From the NCBI RefSeq assembly GCF_022601675.1, contig NZ_JAKVIL010000001.1, positions 186,001-250,000 of the forward strand: a DNA stretch of 64,000 bases. Direction: 5' to 3'. Below, piece after piece: positions 1 to 9,088 of this stretch (its first letter is position 1; every line of letters begins with the position of its first letter). Source of the DNA: Ancylobacter gelatini. GTDB lineage: Bacteria; Pseudomonadota; Alphaproteobacteria; Rhizobiales; Xanthobacteraceae. The notes under the pieces are model-generated. The model was not told where the DNA came from. It saw nothing but the letters and a program-made list of their open reading frames with translations, and searched no databases. Both the position numbers and the translations under genes were made by a program.

Positions 1-1
1 C

Positions 2-760
2 GCCGCCCTGCTCATCATGGCCTCCTGTTCATCGCAGGCGCTGGCCGCTGCCTCCTGTGACGGCAAGCTCGGCACCTCGCGGGTGATGGAGGTCGATGCG
101 CGCGGCCTTCAGGTCGGCACCAAGCATTTCCCTCAGACGCTTGATCTCGCAGAGGGCGAGGTCGTGCTCACCTTCGATGACGGACCGTTTCCCGCGACCA
201 CACCGGCGGCGCTGAAGGCGCTGCGCGAAGCCTGTGTGCAGGCGACCTTTTTCGTGGTCGGCCGCAATGCGGCGGCGCATCCCGATCTCCTGAAACGCAT
301 CATCCGGGACGGCCACACCGTCGGCCATCACAGCCAGACCCATCCGATGACGCTGGCGGATATGCCCTTCGACAAGGCTGTCGCCGATATCGAAAAGGGC
401 ATCGCCTCCGACGAGAAGGCGGCCTATGGCACGGCCGGCGCCCATCCGCGCGTGCCGTTCTTCCGCTTTCCCGGCTTCGGCTCCTCGCCTGAGCTGCTGG
501 ATTATCTGTCCAAGCGCGGTATCGGCGTGTTCGGAGCCGATCTGTGGGCCGGCGACTGGGTGCAGATGACGCCCGAGGTGCAGTTGCATCTGGTGATGGA
601 GCGTTTGGCTCATGCCAAGCGCGGCATCATCCTGTTCCACGACACCCGCGCGCAGACCGTAAAGATGCTGCCCGCCTTCCTGGCCGCGCTCCAGGCCGGC
701 GGCTACAAGGTGGTGCACATCGTGCCGGCCATGTCCGAAACAGCGGCGGTGCCGCAATAA
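2..760 (+). CDS. Polysaccharide deacetylase (NodB/CE4 fold), 5' end outside window
   Basis: Carbohydrate esterase family 4 protein, expected to remove acetyl groups from a polysaccharide such as cell-wall glycan or exopolysaccharide. The frame is open to the left edge and begins with hydrophobic residues followed by SCSSQALAAASC, which looks like the end of a signal peptide, so the true start lies just upstream and the protein is probably exported. The CE4 motifs are all present: TFDDGP (catalytic Asp and metal Asp), HHSQTH (metal His pair), RFPGFGSS, DLWAGDW and the late ILFHDTR His. An active metal enzyme is therefore likely. The substrate cannot be read from the sequence. An internal ATG at 17 exists but would cut into the leader. 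Confidence 0.85.
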   Translation, partial: AALLIMASCSSQALAAASCDGKLGTSRVMEVDARGLQVGTKHFPQTLDLAEGEVVLTFDDGPFPATTPAALKALREACVQATFFVVGRNAAAHPDLLKRIIRDGHTVGHHSQTHPMTLADMPFDKAVADIEKGIASDEKAAYGTAGAHPRVPFFRFPGFGSSPELLDYLSKRGIGVFGADLWAGDWVQMTPEVQLHLVMERLAHAKRGIILFHDTRAQTVKMLPAFLAALQAGGYKVVHIVPAMSETAAVPQ

Positions 761-787
761 GCGGCATGTGCGGTCAGGTCGGAGGGC

Positions 788-1672
788 TCACGCGCAGGCA
801 TTCTCCCGGCCGATAGCGGCCTCCTCCAGCGGGGAGGCCGCGACGTCGAGCGCTTCTGCAACCTGCTGCAGGTAGCGCTGTGACACCGGCGCGCGCAACC
901 CGTTGCTGAGCTGCACCATGCCGGTGCGGCCCGCACGCTCGAAACGTTCCACCGCGCCATCGGCCACCCACCATGAGCGGTGCACCTGCCGCCCCGGCAC
1001 CGGCTGGGTGCGGGCGATGGCATCGCGCAGGCGCATCAGGACCAGGGTGGAGCCGTGCGTGGTGTGCACGCGCACATAGTGGTCCTGCATCTCCAGGCAG
1101 ACCAGCGGTCCGCGGATGTCCGGCGGAAGCTGCAGGATCAGCGGGCAGGTGAGACCGGCGGAGGGTAGCGCGTCGTCCGCAGCCGCCGGCAGGGCCGGGC
1201 TGTCATGGCGCGCCTCGAATTCGGCACGCCCTGCGGCTTGCGCCGAACGGACCAGAGGCGCGACCAGACGATCGCCGACAGGCATGAAGGCTGAGCCAAG
1301 CACGAGGATCTGGCAATACAGCTCGGTGACCTCAGCGACGGAGGGGTGCCAGCCATGCAGCGCCTCGATCGCGCCCCCGACGATGCCGATCATCGGAACC
1401 GCGGCGAGCGCGAGCGTGACGGCACGTCGCGGCCAGCTATGGAGCGCCCCGACCGTCGGGCTGCGTGCCAACAACTGCTCGCTCACTGCGACGAGCACGA
1501 ACCAACTGGCCAGCACTCCGCTCCAGAATCCCATCCGTGCGAGAAACGATCCCTCGACGAGGTCGAACGGTCCGATCCAGGCCAGGGCCGGACTGACGGC
1601 GAGCGCCACCACGATCTCGGCCGAGCGCAGTCGGAACCACGCGTCATCCCAGAAAATCGCGAATTCGCGCAT
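788..1672 (-). CDS. Membrane-anchored LytTR-domain transcriptional regulator
   Basis: About 294 residues. The N-terminal half (residues ~15-140) has four hydrophobic segments. A linker leads to a C-terminal LytTR DNA-binding domain (~190-285), recognisable by LVCLEMQDHYVRVHT, the RLRDAI segment and QVHRSWWV. It is thus a one-component, membrane-tethered regulator with no receiver domain. The start at 1672 (MREFAIFWDD) is chosen because GGGGAG sits just upstream; ATGs at 1696 and 1741 are alternatives. It is divergent from the methyltransferase-like gene on the other strand. Signal and targets are unknown. Confidence 0.72.
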   Translation of the reverse strand: MREFAIFWDDAWFRLRSAEIVVALAVSPALAWIGPFDLVEGSFLARMGFWSGVLASWFVLVAVSEQLLARSPTVGALHSWPRRAVTLALAAVPMIGIVGGAIEALHGWHPSVAEVTELYCQILVLGSAFMPVGDRLVAPLVRSAQAAGRAEFEARHDSPALPAAADDALPSAGLTCPLILQLPPDIRGPLVCLEMQDHYVRVHTTHGSTLVLMRLRDAIARTQPVPGRQVHRSWWVADGAVERFERAGRTGMVQLSNGLRAPVSQRYLQQVAEALDVAASPLEEAAIGRENACA

Positions 1673-1895
1673 CGCGAAAGCTCCCCATCCGCACATGTCG
1701 GCACGGTAGCGAAGAATCTGGCGCAATTGCGAAACCGCCATGGCGGCGCGGTGGGGGAGGGCGGAGCAATGGCGTTCACCGCTTCCCTTCGCCCCAAGAG
1801 CCGAGCTCAACCATGACATTGCCCGCCATTCCCCGCCGCCGGCGCCGATGCCAGCGCGCCGATGGCCCCTCGGGCCGGCTTTCGGGCCGGTTCCG

Positions 1896-2552
1896 ATGAG
1901 GGCGGCGGGGAGTGAGCCGCAGGCGGGCGGCGGCACCCGCGCACGGCGTGGATATCTCGACCAGCATGGCCGAATCGCAGTGCTCGGCATCTGCGTTGGC
2001 CTCGTCGCAGGGGGAATTCTGGTGTCCCGCAGCGTCTGGGCGCCCGATTCGCTGGCATTCAGCCTGCTGCGCGCCTTGGGGCAGAGCTTCATCCTGACAG
2101 CCACGCTCGGCCGCCTATGGTGCACGCTCTATATTGGTGGGCGCAAGAATGCGACGCTGGTGACCGAAGGGCCGTACTCGGTCACGCGCAACCCGCTCTA
2201 TCTGTTCTCGATCATCGGCGCAGCCGGGGCGGGGCTGGCCTTTGGCAGTCTTGTGGCGGCGCTGGTGCTTGGCGGCGTCAGCTTCCTCCAGCTTCGCCAC
2301 ACCGCGCAACGGGAGGAGAGGCTGCTCGCCGGCCGTTTCGGCGGCGCCTATGCCGCCTACGCGCGGCGGGTGCCGCTGCTCTGGCCGCGCCTTGCGGCGT
2401 ACCGCGAGGCGGAGGCGCCCCGCTTCCATCCGCGCGTGCTCGCCCGCGCGCTACGCGACGCGCTGCTGTTCCTGCTGGTGCTGCCGGTCGCGGAAATGAT
2501 CGATTACGCGCGCGCAACGGGATTGCTGCCGCGTCTTCTGCCGCTGCTTTGA
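1896..2552 (+). CDS. Isoprenylcysteine carboxyl methyltransferase (ICMT)/PEMT-like membrane protein
   Basis: About 218 residues with several membrane segments. The core motif VTEGPYSVTRNPLYL and the later EERLLAGRFGGAYAAYARRV are the hallmark of bacterial ICMT/phospholipid N-methyltransferase-like proteins: an S-adenosylmethionine-binding membrane enzyme. The substrate in bacteria is usually unknown; lipid or thiol methylation are candidates. The frame is open much further 5' (to about 1740), but that part has no hydrophobic or conserved character, so the ATG at 1896 is preferred; the ATG at 1848 is also possible. It is divergent from the LytTR regulator and may be its target, which is inference only. 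Confidence 0.65.
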   Translation: MRAAGSEPQAGGGTRARRGYLDQHGRIAVLGICVGLVAGGILVSRSVWAPDSLAFSLLRALGQSFILTATLGRLWCTLYIGGRKNATLVTEGPYSVTRNPLYLFSIIGAAGAGLAFGSLVAALVLGGVSFLQLRHTAQREERLLAGRFGGAYAAYARRVPLLWPRLAAYREAEAPRFHPRVLARALRDALLFLLVLPVAEMIDYARATGLLPRLLPLL

Positions 2553-2702
2553 GCGCGCCGCAGGCATCAGGGATCGTCGCCGGCACATCGAGGGAAGGTC
2601 GTTCACGCGGTGGGCCGGGCCACACCGGCCGGGCACCCGGGGCAGGGCGGCCGAAGCCGGCTCCTGCTTTCAGGCATCGAATGAATGCGCACCTGAAGAA
2701 GA

Positions 2703-2787
2703 TGGTGCGGTCGAGAGGACTCGAACCTCCACGGTGTTACCCACTGCCACCTCAAGGCAGCGCGTCTACCAATTCCGCCACGACCGC
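2703..2787 (-). tRNA. tRNA-Leu(GAG)
   Basis: Read on the minus strand, the sequence folds as a class II tRNA: acceptor GCGGTCG pairs with CGACCGC, the D-arm contains GGCGGAATTGGTAGACGC, the anticodon stem is CTGCC/GGCAG with loop TTGAGGT giving anticodon GAG, a long variable arm follows, and the T-arm is GGTTCGAGTCC. CCA is encoded at 2705-2703. It reads CUC/CUU leucine codons. It stands alone, with no second tRNA beside it. Confidence 0.97.
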
Positions 2788-2838
2788 ATCGCCAACCGCC
2801 GGAAAAGCCGAAGAGTGGCTACCGACGCGGGCGGGCAT

Positions 2839-2867
2839 CGTCTAACAGATCGCCCGAGGGTCCACAA
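2839..2867 (-). promoter_or_regulatory. Sigma-70-type promoter of tRNA-Leu
   Basis: On the minus strand TTGTGG (2867-2862) is followed after exactly 17 bases by TAGACG (2844-2839), about 50 bases before the tRNA 5' end. Spacing and position fit a housekeeping promoter; the call rests on pattern only. Confidence 0.5.
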
Positions 2868-2980
2868 GAGCCGCAAGCCGCAGTTCCGCACAGGGCTGTG
2901 AACAGTCGCGCCGGCCATGCAGGCCGGCAGGGCAGACAGAGGGCGTTGCGATGATTATGTGTGGCGACAGGAGCCGCACC

Positions 2981-3700
2981 ATGAGCACCATCGAGACCGC
3001 ACGCGCGCCTGCGAGGCAGGAACTGGAGACCACCCTGTTGCCGTCGCCGGGCGCTGCCCCGGTGCGCTGGCGCGTGTCCGACGGGCTGCTGGATTACGCG
3101 GAGGCGCTCGCCGAGATGGATCGCCTCGCTGAGGCGATCGCCAGCGGGCGCGAGCCGGAGACCGTCTGGCTGCTGGAGCACCCGCCGCTTTACACCGCCG
3201 GCACCAGCGCGCGGCGCGAGGACCTGATGGAGCCGGAGCGCTTTCCCGTGTTCGAGACCGGCAGGGGCGGGCAGTTCACCTATCACGGCCCCGGCCAGCG
3301 CGTGGCCTATGTGATGCTGGACCTCAAGCGGCGCACGCCCGATCTGCGGCGCTACGTGGCGACGCTGGAGGAATGGCTTATCCGTACGCTGTGGTCGTTC
3401 CACATTCGCGGCGAGCGGCGTGAGGATCGCGTGGGGGTGTGGGTGGTGCACCCCACCAAGGCCGGACCGGGCGAGGACAAGATCGCCGCGCTCGGCATCC
3501 GGGTGCGGCGCTGGGTGACCATGCACGGCATCTCGCTGAACGTGGACCCCGAGCTGTCGCATTTCGAGGGAATCGTCCCGTGCGGCGTACGCGAGCACGG
3601 CGTGACCAGTCTCGTGGAACTCGGCCTGCCCGTGACCATGGCCGATGTCGATATCGCGCTGCGGCGTGAGTTCGAGGCGCTGTTCGGCGCGACCGAGTAA
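2981..3700 (+). CDS. lipB: Octanoyltransferase (lipoyl(octanoyl) transferase)
   Basis: About 239 residues. LipB moves octanoate from octanoyl-ACP to the lipoyl domains of 2-oxoacid dehydrogenases and GcvH, the first step of lipoate synthesis; LipA then inserts sulfur. The acyl-binding block [12 protein letters not shown] (~residue 94), the catalytic Lys in [14 protein letters not shown] (~167) and the thioester Cys in GIVPCGV (~200) are all present. The start at 2981 (MSTIETAR) is chosen because CAGGAG lies 7 bases upstream; an earlier ATG at 2951 has no such site. It is convergent with the acylphosphatase gene, with six bases between stops. Confidence 0.95.
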   Translation: MSTIETARAPARQELETTLLPSPGAAPVRWRVSDGLLDYAEALAEMDRLAEAIASGREPETVWLLEHPPLYTAGTSARREDLMEPERFPVFETGRGGQFTYHGPGQRVAYVMLDLKRRTPDLRRYVATLEEWLIRTLWSFHIRGERREDRVGVWVVHPTKAGPGEDKIAALGIRVRRWVTMHGISLNVDPELSHFEGIVPCGVREHGVTSLVELGLPVTMADVDIALRREFEALFGATE

Positions 3701-3706
3701 CGCTGC

Positions 3707-3991
3707 TCAAGTCGTCGGCCGTACCTCGAACCCGGTGGCGCGTGTCGCCGGGATCTCGGCAGTATCGATCGCGCTGACGCTGGCCGCCGGCGGCCCCTGC
3801 CGACAGGCCGCGATCATTTGCGCCACGGCGCCGGCCTCGCCTTCGATCTCCGCTTCCACCGTGCCATCGCGGCGGTTGCGTACCCATCCGCGCAGGCTGC
3901 GGCGACGTGCCTCGCTCGCGAGCCAGGCGCGGTAGCCGACGCCCTGAACCCGGCCGTGAACCAACAGATGCACCGCCTTTTCCACCGTCAT
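3707..3991 (-). CDS. acyP: Acylphosphatase
   Basis: 94 residues, the normal family length. It hydrolyses carboxyl-phosphate bonds of small acyl phosphates in the cytoplasm. The signature [13 protein letters not shown] (~11-23) holds the phosphate-binding loop and catalytic Arg, and [12 protein letters not shown] (~35-46) the catalytic Asn. The open frame continues upstream for over 800 bases antisense to mgtE, but homology begins only at [13 protein letters not shown], so 3991 is the start. Its physiological substrate is not known in bacteria generally. Confidence 0.92.
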   Translation of the reverse strand: MTVEKAVHLLVHGRVQGVGYRAWLASEARRRSLRGWVRNRRDGTVEAEIEGEAGAVAQMIAACRQGPPAASVSAIDTAEIPATRATGFEVRPTT

Positions 3992-4150
3992 GATACCACC
4001 CGGCGCCCGGTCTCGCGCCGCGCCGCGCGCCCATACCTGAAGCCGGGCTTTGCCATGCGCCACGCGGGGTGAAAGCTGATTTGCGTTCGGCGCCAATGCT
4101 TCATAGAACGACTCCATTCCTCGATTCAGTGGCCGAACCCGGAGTGCGGC

Positions 4151-5551
4151 ATGCGCGACGAAGACGAGCTCGCCGGCACTTCGGCTGCGCGCCCGCCCGA
4201 GCCGGAACGCAATCCGGCCGAGGAGCCCGCCTTTATCGAGCGCGTCGTCGCGGCGGTCGATGATGGCGATGTCGACGCGCTGCGCCAGCAGATCTCCGAG
4301 CTGCACGAAACCGACCTGGCCCGCCTGCTGGAAGCGCTGCCCGCCGCGGAACGGCCCCGGCTGATCGAACTGCTCGGCTCGGACTTCGACTTTACCGCGC
4401 TCACCGAGCTCGACGAAACCGTCCGCGTGCAGATCCTTGAGGAGCTGTCGACCAAGACCGTGGTCGAGGGCGTGCGCGATCTCGATTCCGACGACGCGGT
4501 CTACATTCTCGAAGACCTCGACGATGCCGACAAGCAGGAGATTCTCGGCCATCTGCCGACGCTCGAGCGCGCTGCGCTGCAGCGCAGCCTCGACTACCCG
4601 GAAGAAAGCGCCGGCCGGCGCATGCAGACCGAGTTCATCGCGCTGCCGCCGTTCTGGACTGTCGGGCAGACGCTGGATTATCTCGGCGAGACCGAAGGGC
4701 TGCCGGAGACCTTCTTCGAGGTTTTCGTGGTCGATCCGACCTACCGCCTCACCGGCTCGGTGCCGCTCGATCGGCTTTTGCGCACCAAGCGCGGCATGAA
4801 GCTCGGCGACGTGGTGATGCCCGACCGCCATGTGGTCAAGGCGATCGACGACCAGGAGGACGTGGCGCGCGTCTTCGAGCGCTACAACCTCATCTCCGCA
4901 CCGGTGGTCGACGATGCCGGCCGGCTGGTCGGCGTGCTCACCGTCGACGACATCGTGGACGTTATCCAGGAGGAAGCCGAAGAGGACCTGAAGGCGCTGG
5001 GCGGCGTCGCCGGCGACGAGGAGCTGTCGGACAGCTTCTGGTACATCGCGCGCAGCCGCTTCTCATGGCTGCTGCTCAACCTCATCGCCGCGAACATCGC
5101 CTCCTTCGTCATCGCGCTGTTCGAGGACGAACTGCAGCGAATGGTCGCGCTGGCGGTGCTGATGCCGATCGTCGCCAGCCAGGGCGGCAATGCCGGTACC
5201 CAGACCATGACCGTCGCGGTGCGTGCCCTTGCCACCCGCGAGCTGCGCCCGAGCAACGCCAAGCGCGTGATCGCGCGCGAATTGCTGGTCGGCCTTTTCA
5301 ATGGCGTGGTGTTCGCGGTGATTATGGCCGGCGTGGTGTTTGCACGCTTCGGCATTGCCGATCTCGGTTTCGTCATCGGGCTGGCGATGATCATCAACCT
5401 TGTCGCGGCGGCGCTGGGTGGCATCTTGATACCCTTGACGCTTGACCGCCTGAAGGTGGATCCTGCGGTGTCGTCGGGACCGTTCGTGACCACGATCACT
5501 GATGTGGTCGGATTCTTCGCCTTTCTGGGCATCGCGTCGCTATGGTTCTGA
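4151..5551 (+). CDS. mgtE: Magnesium transporter MgtE
   Basis: 466 residues, full length for MgtE, a homodimeric inner-membrane Mg2+ channel. An acidic N domain of helical repeats (~25-155, with [17 protein letters not shown] and [16 protein letters not shown]) precedes a CBS pair (~160-285, with [27 protein letters not shown]) and five membrane helices (~305-466) that carry the pore signature [15 protein letters not shown]. The N domain and CBS pair sense cytoplasmic Mg2+ and close the pore in studied members. GGAG precedes the ATG. No leader riboswitch is seen. Confidence 0.95.
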   Translation: MRDEDELAGTSAARPPEPERNPAEEPAFIERVVAAVDDGDVDALRQQISELHETDLARLLEALPAAERPRLIELLGSDFDFTALTELDETVRVQILEELSTKTVVEGVRDLDSDDAVYILEDLDDADKQEILGHLPTLERAALQRSLDYPEESAGRRMQTEFIALPPFWTVGQTLDYLGETEGLPETFFEVFVVDPTYRLTGSVPLDRLLRTKRGMKLGDVVMPDRHVVKAIDDQEDVARVFERYNLISAPVVDDAGRLVGVLTVDDIVDVIQEEAEEDLKALGGVAGDEELSDSFWYIARSRFSWLLLNLIAANIASFVIALFEDELQRMVALAVLMPIVASQGGNAGTQTMTVAVRALATRELRPSNAKRVIARELLVGLFNGVVFAVIMAGVVFARFGIADLGFVIGLAMIINLVAAALGGILIPLTLDRLKVDPAVSSGPFVTTITDVVGFFAFLGIASLWF

Positions 5552-5638
5552 CTACGGCAAACGGCGCTGGAAAAATGCCGTCGCTTCGCGCAGCATTAAC
5601 CCATCGCGTCTAGATTGCTCCGTGAGCGGGAGGAGCCA

Positions 5639-7963
5639 ATGAGGACGCCCACCGGCGCCCTTCATCGGGCTCCGCCAGAGAGTGACGTGTCGGCCATGCG
5701 GCGTGGTTGGTCTTCCGAGGGTTTGCGAGGCTCGGTGTCGATCCGTGCCGGCGACCGGATGATCGCCGCTGTCATTCTGGTCATACTCGCGGCGGTGGTG
5801 GCCATGGGCGCCTTCTCGCTGCTGGCCGCCGAGCGCATCGACGCCGCCGCCCGCGTGCGCGGCGTCGAGCTGGTGCGCAATTCGCTGGAACGCCGCGCCA
5901 CCTATCTCCAGCGTGACCTCGCAAGCTTCGCGCACTGGGACGAGTCGGTGCTGCGCACGGCCTATTATCTCGACGCCGACTGGGTTCACCGCAATTTCGG
6001 CCGCTGGCTGCACGACACCCAGCAGCATGACCGCTCCTATATCGTCGTCGAAAGCGGGGTGGCCTACGCCTCCATAGACGGCAATCTGGTGCCTCCCGAT
6101 TCCGCGCCTTTCGACGGCGCCGCGATCATGCCGGTGGTCGACAAGGTGCGGGCGGCCTATCTCGAACGCGTCGCCCAGTTCGAGAAGCGGGTCGAGACCA
6201 CGCCGGAGGCGGGCCGCGACCTGCCGCCGGTCTTCGAGTCCGGTTATGTCCGCGTGGACGGGCGTCCGGCGCTGGTTGGCGCCATCAGCATCACACCGGA
6301 TTTCGGGCGGGTGGTCGTGCCGGACCATATGGCGCCGATCGCCGTCACCGTGCTGTTCCTCGATGAGGGATTTCTGCGCGACCTTCTCGGCGAGTTGCAG
6401 ATCGTGAACCCGGTGATCTCGGACGAGGTGCCGTCCGCCGAACTCGAAGCGGTGGCGATTCCGTTCACGGGCGCGGATACGCCGCCGGCCTGGCTGAGCT
6501 GGCAGCCTGAAAATCCCGGCGGCTCGCTGATCCGCGCGCTGCTGCCGGCCCTGCTCGGCACGGCGGTGCTGCTGCTGACCTCAGCCGCCATCGTGCTCTG
6601 GTATGCCCGCCGTGCCACGCAGGACCTCGCCCATAGCGAGGCGCTGGCGACCCATCTGGCCTATGTGGATCCGCTCTGCGGGCTGGCCAACCGCGCCATG
6701 CTGATGCGCGAACTCGATGCGCGCGTCATGCGACTGGCGAACGGAGAGCGGCTCGCGGTGTTCTTCCTCGATCTCGACGGGTTCAAGGACATCAACGACA
6801 CGCTCGGCCACCATGTCGGCGACATGCTGCTGATGGAGATCGGCACGCGGCTCCAGATGCTGCCGTTCCCCGATGGCGTGGCGTCGCGCTTCGGCGGCGA
6901 CGAGTTCGTCATACTGGTGCCGGTGGGGCCGGGCCCGCAGGCGGTGGCCGAGGCCGGCGCGATCATCATCGACATGGTGCGCCAGCCGATGTCGATTGCC
7001 GGCCAGACCATGATCGTGGGTGGAACCATCGGTGCCACGCTGGCGCCCGACCACAGCCGCGAGGCCACCCAGCTCATCCGTCTCGCCGACATCGCGCTCT
7101 ACCGCGCCAAGACCGAGGCGCGCGGCACGATGTTCGTGTTCGAGCCTCAGATGGAAAGCGAGCTGATGCGCCGGCGCGACATCGAGCTCGAATTGCAGCG
7201 CGCCCTCGTCGAGAACGAGCTGACGGTCTACTACCAGCCGCAATTCTCGGCCGACGGCGAGACCGTGATCGGCTTCGAGGCGCTGGTGCGGTGGCTTCAT
7301 CCGGTCAAGGGTCTGATCTCGCCGGGCGAATTCGTGCCGATTGCCGAGCGCACCGGGCTGGTGACCGAACTCGACATGACGGTGCTGCGCCGCGCCTGCG
7401 AGCAGGCGAGGGGCTGGGGCGAGACCCGGCTGGCGGTGAACCTGTCGCCGGTGGATTTCCGCATGCCGAACCTTGCCGGCGCGGTGGCGGCCATCCTCGC
7501 GGAAACCGGGTTCCCGGCCGAGCGGCTGGAGATCGAAATCACCGAGAACCTGCTGTTCGAGAACCAGCCTGAGGCGTTTTCCGCGCTCTCCGCGCTGCGG
7601 CGCATGGGCGTGCGCATCGCGCTGGACGATTTCGGCTCCGGCTATTCCTCGCTCGGCTATCTGCGCCGGTTCCGGGTCGACACCATCAAGATCGACCGAA
7701 GCTTCACCCAGAACATCGCCCATACCGACGACGCGGCCGCCATCATCGATTGCGTGGTGCGCCTGGCGCGGGCGCTGGCTATTACGGTGACGGCGGAGGG
7801 TGTGGAGACGCGCGAGCAGCTGCGCTACCTGCAATCGGTGGGCTGCCACCATATGCAGGGCTTCCTCCTCGCCGGACCCATGCCGGTGGAGAGCGTCGCG
7901 CGCTATCTCGATCGCGCGGCCAATCCCGCCAGCGTGACGTACCAGCGCCGCCAGCGCGTTTGA
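5639..7963 (+). CDS. CHASE4-GGDEF-EAL cyclic-di-GMP enzyme
   Basis: 774 residues. Membrane segment at ~41-63, periplasmic CHASE4-like sensor (~75-290, with the DLASFAHWDES region typical of CHASE4), second membrane segment ~297-322, GGDEF domain (~340-500) and EAL domain (~515-770). The cyclase motif is an intact GGDEF (SRFGGDEFV); no RxxD inhibitory site is seen just before it. The EAL domain keeps EALVRW, VNLSP, ITENLLF, DDFGSG, TIKID and AEGVET, so phosphodiesterase activity is also expected. The ATG at 5639 has GGGAGGAG upstream; a TTG at 5615 is rejected. YdcF follows after 17 bases. Which activity dominates cannot be told from sequence. Confidence 0.9.
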   Translation: MRTPTGALHRAPPESDVSAMRRGWSSEGLRGSVSIRAGDRMIAAVILVILAAVVAMGAFSLLAAERIDAAARVRGVELVRNSLERRATYLQRDLASFAHWDESVLRTAYYLDADWVHRNFGRWLHDTQQHDRSYIVVESGVAYASIDGNLVPPDSAPFDGAAIMPVVDKVRAAYLERVAQFEKRVETTPEAGRDLPPVFESGYVRVDGRPALVGAISITPDFGRVVVPDHMAPIAVTVLFLDEGFLRDLLGELQIVNPVISDEVPSAELEAVAIPFTGADTPPAWLSWQPENPGGSLIRALLPALLGTAVLLLTSAAIVLWYARRATQDLAHSEALATHLAYVDPLCGLANRAMLMRELDARVMRLANGERLAVFFLDLDGFKDINDTLGHHVGDMLLMEIGTRLQMLPFPDGVASRFGGDEFVILVPVGPGPQAVAEAGAIIIDMVRQPMSIAGQTMIVGGTIGATLAPDHSREATQLIRLADIALYRAKTEARGTMFVFEPQMESELMRRRDIELELQRALVENELTVYYQPQFSADGETVIGFEALVRWLHPVKGLISPGEFVPIAERTGLVTELDMTVLRRACEQARGWGETRLAVNLSPVDFRMPNLAGAVAAILAETGFPAERLEIEITENLLFENQPEAFSALSALRRMGVRIALDDFGSGYSSLGYLRRFRVDTIKIDRSFTQNIAHTDDAAAIIDCVVRLARALAITVTAEGVETREQLRYLQSVGCHHMQGFLLAGPMPVESVARYLDRAANPASVTYQRRQRV

Positions 7964-7980
7964 GGGAGTGACCGGAGCGG

Positions 7981-8778
7981 ATGTTCTTTCAGCTCTCAAA
8001 GATATTCTGGGCGATCGCCGTTCCCTCGACCTTTCTGACCATCGTCGCCGTGCTCGGCCTCGTGCTGCTGCTGTGCCGGCTGCGGCGGGTCGGCCTCGCG
8101 CTGATCTGTGCCGGTCTGCTGGGACTGGTGGTGTTCGGCCTCGGCCCTCCCGGCAGGGCGCTGACCGTCCCACTGGAGAACCGTTTCCCGTCCTTCGTCG
8201 ATGATGGCTTACCGGTTCATGGCGTGGTCGTGCTCGGTGGAGGCGAGTTGCCGCTCATCACGCAGGCGCGGGGGCAGGCGAGCTTTCAGGAAGCCGGCGA
8301 GCGCATCACGACGCTGGCCGACCTCGCCCGCCGTTACCCGGACGCGAAGATCGTTTTCTCGGGCGGTAGCGGCGAACTGGTGCGCGAGACCCGTCTCAGC
8401 GAGGCCGACGTGGTGCGGATGGCGCTGCCCCAGCTCGGCATTCCGGTCGAGCGCGTCACCTTCGAGGATCGCTCGCGCAACACCGCCGAGAACGCCGCGT
8501 TCAGCCGCGATCTGGTGGCTCCCAAGCCGGGCGAGCGCTGGTTGCTGGTGACCTCGGCCTATCACATGCCGCGTGCCATGGGCTGCTTTCGCGTCGCCGA
8601 TTTCGACGTCACCGCCTACCCGGTAGACTTCCGCACCACCGGCCATTCCCGCTGGACCGAGCCGTTCCGCAATGTCGCCGAAGGGCTGGCCTTCACCGAT
8701 CTCGCGGTGCGCGAGTGGGTCGGGCTCGCGGTCTACTACCTGACCGGGCGTACCAATGCGCTGATGCCGGCGCCCTGA
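7981..8778 (+). CDS. YdcF family protein (DUF218)
   Basis: 265 residues. Two N-terminal hydrophobic segments (~8-55) anchor a DUF218/YdcF domain of Rossmann-like fold. Visible family blocks are VVVLGGGE, KIVFSGGSGEL, EDRSRNTAENA and LLVTSAYHMPRAM with the conserved His. Relatives include ElyC/SanA-like proteins linked to envelope polysaccharide metabolism, but no precise reaction is established for this subgroup. GGAG precedes the ATG, and the 17-base gap suggests co-transcription with the c-di-GMP enzyme upstream. Confidence 0.85.
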   Translation: MFFQLSKIFWAIAVPSTFLTIVAVLGLVLLLCRLRRVGLALICAGLLGLVVFGLGPPGRALTVPLENRFPSFVDDGLPVHGVVVLGGGELPLITQARGQASFQEAGERITTLADLARRYPDAKIVFSGGSGELVRETRLSEADVVRMALPQLGIPVERVTFEDRSRNTAENAAFSRDLVAPKPGERWLLVTSAYHMPRAMGCFRVADFDVTAYPVDFRTTGHSRWTEPFRNVAEGLAFTDLAVREWVGLAVYYLTGRTNALMPAP

Positions 8779-8791
8779 GCGGGCTGCTTGG

Positions 8792-9088
8792 TCACGCCTC
8801 GTCGTACCGCGGCAAGCCCAGCCGGTAGACGCCGCGGAAGTTCTCGGGATCGACCGGCTTGCCCTTGCGATAAATGACCAGTTGCCCCTCGCGCGCGAGC
8901 CGCACCGCCGCCTGCCGGATCGCGGGCAGCAGGCGCTGCCAGTCGCTCTCCGTTGCCAGTGCGCGGGCCACCTGCTCGGGCGCGACGCTGCGGCCGGCAT
9001 CCGGAGCGGCGGCGGTGGCCAGGATGGCCAGCGCCACGGCATCGGTATCGGCGGAATCGGCGCCTTCCGGCGGCAGATCGGCGGTCAT
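8792..9088 (-). CDS. DUF3253 domain protein
   Basis: 98 residues, no signal peptide. The segment AILATAAAPDAGRSVAPEQVARAL followed by DWQRLLPAIRQAAVRLAREGQL and VIYRKGKPVDPENFRGVYRLGLP is the DUF3253 pattern, a small winged-helix-like domain of unknown function. Its ATG overlaps the stop of the DUF599 gene (ATGA), so the two are translationally coupled. A nucleic-acid-binding role is only a guess from the fold. Confidence 0.8.
   Translation of the reverse strand: MTADLPPEGADSADTDAVALAILATAAAPDAGRSVAPEQVARALATESDWQRLLPAIRQAAVRLAREGQLVIYRKGKPVDPENFRGVYRLGLPRYDEA

Noticed and set aside
4030-4150. Mg2+ riboswitch before mgtE
   Set aside because: The gap is short and partly inside the upstream open region; no M-box-like conserved blocks are visible.
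6581-8173. 530-codon minus-strand frame
   Set aside because: Antisense to the GGDEF-EAL gene; His/Arg-rich shadow.
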